The notes under the pieces: model-generated
The model's input: only the letters and a program-made list of their open reading frames with translations
What the model was told of the DNA's origin: nothing
The model's database searches: none
Assembly: GCA_031419455.1 (NCBI GenBank)
Contig: JANOKS010000068.1
Coordinates: 1 to 20,285, forward strand
From: UBA7672 sp031419455
GTDB lineage: Bacteria; Pseudomonadota; Alphaproteobacteria; Caulobacterales; Hyphomonadaceae
Direction: 5' to 3'
Length of the DNA: 20,285 bases
Part shown: positions 1-4,652 of the stretch, piece by piece
How the letters are laid out: each line of letters begins with the position of its first letter
Numbering within the stretch: position 1 is the first letter of the stretch
Position numbers and translations under genes: made by a program

Positions 1-426
1 GAACAGCAGATCGACGTCCGACGACGGCGCCAGCACGCTCCGCCCATACCCCCCTACCGCCACCACCGCCATCCGCTCCGCTTCGGTCGGATTGTGAGCG
101 CGGAAAATGTGGACGACCGTAAAATCGTAGAGCGCCGACAGCGCCTCATCCATCACCCCGGACATGAGCCCCGCCGTATCGAGGCCGTCCGCGCCCTCCT
201 CCAGCCGGTCCTGCGCGATCATGCGGCCGCGGAACAGGGCTGCGTGGATCAGGTCGAGCGCACGCTTGCGCTGGGCGATCGGGTCCGAGCCATTGTCGAG
301 GGCGGCGGCGGTCAGCTGGATTCGCAGCTTGCGGCCATCGACGATGTCCGCAATCCGCCACGGGCCGGGCTTCACCGGCCCGGTCCTGGTTCTGGGGATG
401 TCGGAAGCCGGCGAGGCGTCGTTCAT
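1..426 (-). CDS. glnD: [Protein-PII] uridylyltransferase, N-terminal part (cut by window edge)
   Basis: GlnD uridylylates and de-uridylylates PII proteins (GlnB/GlnK) in response to glutamine and so sets nitrogen signalling in the cytoplasm. The frame is open from an ATG at 426 down to base 1 (142 codons) with no stop, so the gene runs off the left edge; the family is usually near 900 residues, so most of it (rest of the transferase domain, HD domain, ACT domains) is outside. The recognisable part is the nucleotidyltransferase motif at residues 125-142: GGYGR, then DVDLLF, with the two metal-binding aspartates at 137 and 139. The preceding helical stretch (residues 80-115, with YDFTVVHIFRAHNPTEAER) also fits GlnD. 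It is divergent from pnuC across a 151-base gap. The assignment is firm; only the extent is incomplete. Confidence 0.93.
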   Translation of the reverse strand, partial: MNDASPASDIPRTRTGPVKPGPWRIADIVDGRKLRIQLTAAALDNGSDPIAQRKRALDLIHAALFRGRMIAQDRLEEGADGLDTAGLMSGVMDEALSALYDFTVVHIFRAHNPTEAERMAVVAVGGYGRSVLAPSSDVDLLF

Positions 427-463
427 GCGGCGATCTCTAGCCCTGTTTGGGCGGATGCAACAG

Positions 464-544
464 TTGGCAGGTGGCAACACTTGGCAGGGAAAGGCGCTTT
501 GTCGCCCGCCATTGCGGGCGCAGCCGGCGCACGGCAGGTTGCCG
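464..544 (+). repeat. Structured pnuC leader with repeated GGCAGG blocks and hairpins
   Basis: The 151-base gap between glnD and pnuC holds a perfect 8-base direct repeat TTGGCAGG at 464-471 and 481-488, and GGCAGG again at 533-538. It also holds a 7-bp hairpin (CGCCCGC, loop CATT, GCGGGCG, 503-520) and a small hairpin CGGCA-GGT-TGCCG at 532-544. I could not match it to the TPP, preQ1 or NAD-II riboswitch consensus. It may be an operator plus leader for the nicotinamide riboside uptake pair, or chance structure in GC-rich DNA. Confidence 0.3.
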
Positions 545-577
545 ACGGGGATAGCCGGGAACTCGCTGGTATTTGGC

Positions 578-1162
578 ATGACCGATCCGCTGGAGATTGC
601 AGCGACGGCGTTCACGCTCGTCTCGGTGATCCTGTCTGTGAAACGGAGCCTCTGGCAGTTTCCGATGGGGCTGGCCGGTGTCGGGCTGGGCTTCTTCGTG
701 TTCTGGCGGGCGGGGCTTTATTCGAGCGCAGTCCTGCAGCCGATCTTCGTTGCGGCTCTGGCCTATGGCTGGTGGTACTGGATCAGGGGCGATCAAAGAC
801 ACGCCCCGCCGATCCGGTCGACGCCTCTGGTTGTCGTTCTGGGCGCCTGCAGGATTGCGTTGGCCGTTGCGGCGCTCGGCGCCTGGGCGCTGGAATCACT
901 GACCGACGCCCGGATGGCGCTGGCGGATGCGGCCATCCTGGCGCTGAGCATCGTCGCGCAGGCGCTCCTGAGCCTCAAACGGATCGAAAACTGGCCAGTC
1001 TGGGTCGCGATCAACGCGATTTCGGTTTTCGTCTATGGCAGCCAGCAACTCTGGCTTTACGCGGCGCTCTATGCGTTTTTCTTTTTCAACGCCTTCTGGG
1101 GATGGTGGGAATGGCGGCGGGAGATGCGGCGACAGACGGACGGCGGGGAACGGGCTGAATGA
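578..1162 (+). CDS. pnuC: PnuC family nicotinamide riboside transporter
   Basis: Predicted 194-residue inner-membrane facilitator of the PnuC family, importing nicotinamide riboside (relatives carry thiamine or riboflavin). The chosen start is the ATG before TDPLEIAATAF; the frame is open further upstream, but that part would overlap glnD and has no membrane character. Several hydrophobic segments follow in the family pattern. The conserved C-terminal block is present: ENWPVWVAIN with the W-x-x-W motif, then the aromatic helix ending FNAFWGWWEWR. The ribosome binding site is weak (GGGA about 18 bases upstream). Its stop overlaps the start of the next gene (ATGA at 1159-1162), a NadR-type kinase, which argues for nicotinamide riboside rather than thiamine as substrate, because the kinase would trap the imported riboside as NMN. 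Confidence 0.88.
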   Translation: MTDPLEIAATAFTLVSVILSVKRSLWQFPMGLAGVGLGFFVFWRAGLYSSAVLQPIFVAALAYGWWYWIRGDQRHAPPIRSTPLVVVLGACRIALAVAALGAWALESLTDARMALADAAILALSIVAQALLSLKRIENWPVWVAINAISVFVYGSQQLWLYAALYAFFFFNAFWGWWEWRREMRRQTDGGERAE

Positions 1163-1710
1163 GCGCTGCGAGGACAGGCGAGCTGCGGCGCGTGACGCTG
1201 TTCGGCGCGGAATCGACCGGCAAGACGACGCTGGCGAACCGGCTGGCGCGGCATTTCACAACCGTGGTCGCCCCTGAATATGGGCGCACCTACACCGAGA
1301 TTCATGGGCAGGACGCCTGCTCCAGACAAGACATGCTCAAGATTGCGCGGGGCCATCTGAAACTCAGGCGGGAAGCCGAAAGCCACGCTCATCGCGTGCT
1401 GTTCGAGGATACCGATCCGGTCCTCACCGCCGTCTGGTCGGACACGCTGGCGGGCGGCCATGACAAATGGTTCGACCGGTTCAAGGACTATCCCGATCTC
1501 TACCTGTTCTGCGAGATCGACATGCCATGGGTGAAGGATGGCGTGCGTTATTTCGGGGACCCGGAGGAGCGGCGGAAATTCCACCTCGCCTGCGAAGCGG
1601 AGCTGGTCCGGCGCAAGGTCCGCTTCACGCGGATCGGCGGCGAACCGGAGCAACGGCTGGTCTCGGCGATCGCGGCGGTGGATAGGCTTCTTTCCTCAGC
1701 CCAAAAATGA
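1159..1710 (+). CDS. NadR-like AAA ATPase, probable ribosylnicotinamide kinase
   Basis: 183 residues, resembling the stand-alone C-terminal kinase domain of NadR, which phosphorylates nicotinamide riboside to NMN in NAD salvage. Visible motifs: P-loop GAESTGKTT at residues 16-24, the PEYGR segment at 39-43, an FEDTDPVLTAVWSD segment near residue 90 that fits the substrate/metal-binding aspartate region, and DLYLFCEIDMPWVKDGVRYF in the middle. It lacks the N-terminal regulator and adenylyltransferase domains of enterobacterial NadR. It is translationally coupled to pnuC by a 4-base overlap. The TGA stop lies two bases before a strong inverted repeat. Kinase function is inferred from family and context; related ATPases (Ttd14-like) have other roles. 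Confidence 0.85.
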   Translation: MSAARTGELRRVTLFGAESTGKTTLANRLARHFTTVVAPEYGRTYTEIHGQDACSRQDMLKIARGHLKLRREAESHAHRVLFEDTDPVLTAVWSDTLAGGHDKWFDRFKDYPDLYLFCEIDMPWVKDGVRYFGDPEERRKFHLACEAELVRRKVRFTRIGGEPEQRLVSAIAAVDRLLSSAQK

Positions 1711-1740
1711 AACCGGCCAGCCGGGGGAGCGGCTGGCCGG
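1703..1740 (-). terminator. Intrinsic terminator of the mini-protein operon, probably bidirectional
   Basis: A perfect 10-bp stem CCGGCCAGCC / GGCTGGCCGG (1713-1722 and 1731-1740) with an 8-base loop. Read on the minus strand it is followed by TTTCATTTTT, a good U-tract, so it best serves the two small minus-strand genes. On the plus strand it directly follows the kinase stop and has only a T-rich CTTGTTGGTT tail, so it may also stop the pnuC transcript. Confidence 0.82.
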
Positions 1741-1775
1741 CTTGTTGGTTGGCCCTGTCAGGCCGCGGGGAAGGT

Positions 1776-1907
1776 TCAGGCAACCCCGCCGCTGACGATG
1801 GCCGTCGCCATCACGTAGAGCACAGCCGCAACACTGAAAAAGGCGATGGTGAAGGAACCCAGGAAGTGGAGGGTTTCGAGCTTCGATTGTTTGATCAGAC
1901 CGTTCAT
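1776..1907 (-). CDS. 43-residue single-pass membrane mini-protein (distal gene of tandem pair)
   Basis: Unrecognised small protein. It reads MNGLIKQSKLETLHF followed by one hydrophobic helix (about residues 16-38, LGSFTIAFFSVAAVLYV...) and a short SGGVA tail. The N-terminal 10 codons are almost base-for-base identical to those of the neighbouring 38-residue gene at 2006-2122, and the helix starts LGSF-x-IAFF in both, so the two are paralogues. Upstream is only an A-rich AAAAAAAGAGAAAAACA tract, a weak ribosome site. No separate promoter is visible in the 98 bases before it, so it is probably the second gene of the sigma-54 transcript. A strong terminator follows 36 bases after the stop. Paralogy, ordered layout and terminator make it a credible gene despite its size; no function is assigned. 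Confidence 0.78.
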   Translation of the reverse strand: MNGLIKQSKLETLHFLGSFTIAFFSVAAVLYVMATAIVSGGVA

Positions 1908-1970
1908 TGTTTTTCTCTTTTTTTGTTGGTCTTGGATCCGCGGGTGGGCCTTCTGTCGGGCCGTGCCGCG

Positions 1971-2005
1971 TGAGGACTAGGTGGGGGGCTTGGGGAGGTG
2001 GGGCC
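1971..2005 (-). other. C-rich, G-poor transcript segment between the two mini-genes
   Basis: Immediately after the stop of the 38-residue gene the minus-strand transcript is a run of C clusters (CCCCACCTCCCCAAGCCCCC) with hardly any G. C-over-G bubbles of this kind are typical of Rho loading sites. The complementary plus strand has G-runs that could form a two-layer quadruplex. It lies where it could lower read-through into the second mini-gene. Functional meaning is inference. Confidence 0.3.
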
Positions 2006-2122
2006 TTAGACCGACGTGCCGACGAACATGTAGACGACCGCGACGACGCCGAAGAAGGCGATGACGAATGAGCCCAGCTGGTTGATGCTGTCGAGCTTCG
2101 TTTGTTTGATCAGACCGTTCAT
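2006..2122 (-). CDS. 38-residue single-pass membrane mini-protein (proximal gene of tandem pair)
   Basis: Unrecognised small protein. It reads MNGLIKQTKLDSINQ, then a single hydrophobic helix to the C terminus (LGSFVIAFFGVVAVVYMFV, ending GTSV). The start is supported by GGAG placed about 8 bases upstream, by a near-identical start in the paralogue at 1907, and by a consensus sigma-54 promoter 68 bases upstream. The 15-residue head carries two lysines and a mix of polar and hydrophobic positions, so it could lie as an amphipathic segment at the cytoplasmic face. It does not resemble CydX, KdpF, AcrZ or CcoQ as I know them. It may be a small accessory subunit of a membrane complex or may oligomerise with its paralogue. 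Confidence 0.82.
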   Translation of the reverse strand: MNGLIKQTKLDSINQLGSFVIAFFGVVAVVYMFVGTSV

Positions 2123-2189
2123 TTTCTTGTCTCCGTTTCTTGTTTTTCAGCTGCGCCACTCTGTGTTGGCCTCGCCGTTGAAGACTTGA

Positions 2190-2207
2190 TTGCAACCCCC
2201 GTGCCAG
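2190..2207 (-). promoter_or_regulatory. Consensus sigma-54 (RpoN) -24/-12 promoter
   Basis: On the minus strand the sequence reads TGGCACGGGGGTTGCAA (2206 to 2190), preceded by C. This matches the known RpoN consensus TGGCAC-N5-TTGCW at every defined position. The invariant GG (2205-2204) and GC (2193-2192) are separated by exactly 10 bases. Transcription would start near 2180, giving a leader of about 58 bases before the 38-residue mini-gene. It lies in non-coding DNA, correctly oriented, which makes a chance match unlikely. Confidence 0.85.
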
Positions 2208-2280
2208 ACTTTCTTAACCGTGTGGCCTGTTGTTTTCATTTGATTTTATGGTTTTACGCGCCGGATCGCTCAGATCCTTA

Positions 2281-2315
2281 GGCGGTTTTTCGCCATAGCA
2301 TTGGCGGATTTCGCC
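2281..2315. promoter_or_regulatory. Paired palindromes, candidate enhancer-binding-protein site
   Basis: Two near-copies of one palindrome: GGCGGTTTTTCGCC at 2281-2294 and GGCGGATTTCGCC at 2303-2315. Their centres are about 21.5 bases apart, two helical turns. They lie about 105 and 130 bases upstream of the predicted sigma-54 start, the usual place for dimer sites of an NtrC-family activator. They do not match the classic NtrC site (TGCAC...GTGCA), so the activator is unknown. Alternatively they are weak hairpins after the peptidase gene, though no U-tract follows. Confidence 0.4.
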
Positions 2316-2373
2316 GCTGACATGGCGAGAAATGTCGGTATTGAGGTCTTGGCGCGCGGGTGCGCTTGCGGGG

Positions 2374-4581
2374 TCAGACCGGAAACGCTCCGCCCGCTTC
2401 GTCGATGCCAAGAGCCTTCATGGCGAACGCGAAATCGCGCGCGTCATCCTTCAGCCGGTCGAAGCGGCCGTCACCGCCGGAGTGACCGGCGGTCATGTTG
2501 ATGCTGAGGAGGTAGGGGCCGCCATTTGGCGCCCGGTCGCGGAGCCGTGCGGCGAACTTCGCGGGCTCCCAGTAGGTGACGCGCGGATCGGAGAGGCCCC
2601 CGGTGCAGAGGATGGGCGGATACGGCCCGTCGGCGAGATTGTCGTAGGGGCTGTAGCTCATCATGTAGTCGTAGGCCGCAACGTCGGTGAGCGGATTGCC
2701 CCACTCTGGCCATTCCGTCGGCGTGAGTGGCAGGTCGGTGTCGCTCATCGTGTTGATGACGTCCACGAAGGGCACGCCAGCGACATAGCCGCCGAACAGA
2801 CCATCAGGCGCCGTGACGATGACGCCGCCCATCAGCAGGCCGCCGGCCGAGCGGCCGAGGCCGACGATCTTGCCGTTCGACGTGTATTTCTTCGCGACGA
2901 GGTCTTCGGCGACAGCGATGAAATCGGAGAAGGAGTTCTTCTTCTTGTCCTTGCGGCCCTGCGCGAACCAGTCCCAGCCGCGCTCGGCGCCGCCACGCAC
3001 GTGGGCGGTCGCCCAGACCCAGCCGCGGTCCACCAGCGAAAGCTGGCGCACGTCGAAAGTCGATTCCGCGATCGAGCCATAGGAGCCGTAGCCGTAGAGC
3101 AGCACGGGCGCCGAGCCATCGAGTTTGGCGTCGGCGCGGCGAAGAACAGTGACCGGTACGTCGGCGCCATCGGGGGCCTTCGCGGTGAAGCGCTCGACCT
3201 TGTACTTCGCCGGATCGTGGCCGGAGGGCACTTCCTGCGTTTTCTTCACGACGGAGGCGCCGGTGGCCATGTCGTAGTCGATGGTCTGCGAGGGCGTGGT
3301 GGGCGACTGGTAGGTGTAGCGCAGGGTCGGCGTGTCGAACTCGTAGCCGGGGCTGACGCCAAGCGCGAAGGCGGCTTCGCTCTGTTCGATCGTTCGCTCG
3401 GCGCCGCTCGCGCGGTCACGGATGACGATGCGCGGCAGGGCGTTGGCGCGCTCGAAGCGGACGAGATGGTTCGCGAAGGCCTGGAGGCCTTCGATGTATC
3501 GTCCCGGCTGGTGCGGCGAGAAATCCTTCCACGCCGCGCGATTGGTGTTGTTCAGCGGGGCGGTCACGATCTTCATGTCGACCGCGCCATCGGCATTCGT
3601 GAGGATGTACCAGCGGCCATCGAAGTGAACCGGGGTGTAGAGCTCGCCCGTCTTGCGTTCCGCGAACAGTTTTGGCGCGGATGTCGGCGCGCTGGCTGGG
3701 ATGGTGTGGAACTCGCTGGTCTCCTGGTCCCCGGCATAGATCATGATGAAGGCGCCGGATTCGCTGACGCCGACACCGATGAATTTGCCGATGTCCTTTT
3801 CCTCGTAGACCAGGACGTCGTCAGCCGGGCCGCCGCGCGCGGGCCGGCGGAAGATCTTTGCGGGGCGGCCGTTCGACTCGCGCCAGACCCAGAAGAGGTA
3901 CGCGCTGTCGGGCGAGAAAACGAACCCGCCATGGCCGTCCGTGACCGAGCCGGGGAGGACTTCGCCGGTCGCGATGTCTTTCACGTTGATGGTCCAGACT
4001 TCCGAGCCCTGGTCGTCGGCGGCGTAGGCGAAGAGCTTGTGGTCGGGTGAGTGCTCGGACTGACCGACGCGGTAGAATGACTTGCCGGCGGCGAGCGGGT
4101 TCACATCAAGCAGGATTTCCTCCGCCCCGCCCTCGCGCGGCGTGCGGGCGTAGATCGGATGCGACTGGCCGGCGGCGTAGCGGCGAAGATAGGCATAGGG
4201 GCCATCGACGGCCGGCACGCTGGAATCGTCCTGCTTGATGCGGCCCTTCATCTCCTCGAACATTTTTTCGCGTAGCGCCGTTGTGTCGGCCATCATCGCG
4301 TCAGCGTAGGAGTTTTCGGCGGTGAGATAGTCGTGGACGTCGGCCTTGAGGACGCTGGGGTCCTTCAGGACTTCCTGCCAGCGATCGTCCTTGATCCACT
4401 GGTATTCATCCTCGCGGATGCGGCCGAGCTGGGTGATCGTCTTGGGGACTTTCTTCGCGATGGGCGGGACAGGAACGGTCTTCGCCTGCGCCGGCTGGCT
4501 GCAGGCGGCAAGCACGCCGATGGCGGCGCTGCCGAGAAGGAAGACACGACGATTCACGGCACGATTGGCGGCATGTTGCAT
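2374..4581 (-). CDS. S9A prolyl oligopeptidase family protein, oligopeptidase B-like, predicted lipoprotein
   Basis: 735 residues. Oligopeptidase B-type enzymes cleave short peptides after basic residues. The N terminus is an export signal: twin arginines at 11-12 (NRRVFLLG) and a lipobox LAAC with Cys27, followed by SQ, so it is probably Tat- or Sec-exported and lipid-anchored. A beta-propeller region (about 100-460) precedes the hydrolase domain. The catalytic triad fits by spacing: Ser578 in GRSAGG, Asp665 in LSDPRV, His700 in TAGHSG, and the TEWPEWGNP segment is typical of oligopeptidase B. AGGAAC about 10 bases before the ATG is a usable ribosome site. It follows mutS after 71 bases; TTGACG at 4636-4631 could be a -35 element, but the matching -10 is poor, so it may be co-transcribed. 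Family call is firm; periplasmic location is prediction. Confidence 0.9.
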   Translation of the reverse strand: MQHAANRAVNRRVFLLGSAAIGVLAACSQPAQAKTVPVPPIAKKVPKTITQLGRIREDEYQWIKDDRWQEVLKDPSVLKADVHDYLTAENSYADAMMADTTALREKMFEEMKGRIKQDDSSVPAVDGPYAYLRRYAAGQSHPIYARTPREGGAEEILLDVNPLAAGKSFYRVGQSEHSPDHKLFAYAADDQGSEVWTINVKDIATGEVLPGSVTDGHGGFVFSPDSAYLFWVWRESNGRPAKIFRRPARGGPADDVLVYEEKDIGKFIGVGVSESGAFIMIYAGDQETSEFHTIPASAPTSAPKLFAERKTGELYTPVHFDGRWYILTNADGAVDMKIVTAPLNNTNRAAWKDFSPHQPGRYIEGLQAFANHLVRFERANALPRIVIRDRASGAERTIEQSEAAFALGVSPGYEFDTPTLRYTYQSPTTPSQTIDYDMATGASVVKKTQEVPSGHDPAKYKVERFTAKAPDGADVPVTVLRRADAKLDGSAPVLLYGYGSYGSIAESTFDVRQLSLVDRGWVWATAHVRGGAERGWDWFAQGRKDKKKNSFSDFIAVAEDLVAKKYTSNGKIVGLGRSAGGLLMGGVIVTAPDGLFGGYVAGVPFVDVINTMSDTDLPLTPTEWPEWGNPLTDVAAYDYMMSYSPYDNLADGPYPPILCTGGLSDPRVTYWEPAKFAARLRDRAPNGGPYLLSINMTAGHSGGDGRFDRLKDDARDFAFAMKALGIDEAGGAFPV

Positions 4582-4652
4582 GGAGATGTTCCTGACCCTG
4601 AGACTGCACTCAATGTTCGGTTCGCGTGCGCGTCAATAGTCGCTTGGGCGGT

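Noticed and set aside
427..577. TPP, preQ1 or NAD-II riboswitch before pnuC
   Set aside because: None of the conserved core sequences (for example CTGAGA of TPP) is visible.
94..1158. 354-codon plus-strand open frame over glnD and pnuC
   Set aside because: Covers glnD antisense and pnuC out of frame; no membrane pattern or motif.
2214..2411. 65-codon minus-strand frame across the end of the peptidase gene and the sigma-54 upstream region
   Set aside because: Overlaps the peptidase 3' end out of frame, no ribosome site, and spans the regulatory palindromes; composition is not convincing.
2332..4050. 572-codon open frame on the plus strand
   Set aside because: Antisense shadow of the oligopeptidase gene in GC-rich DNA; composition is Arg/Gly/Ala/Val-heavy with no motif, while the minus frame has a full catalytic triad.
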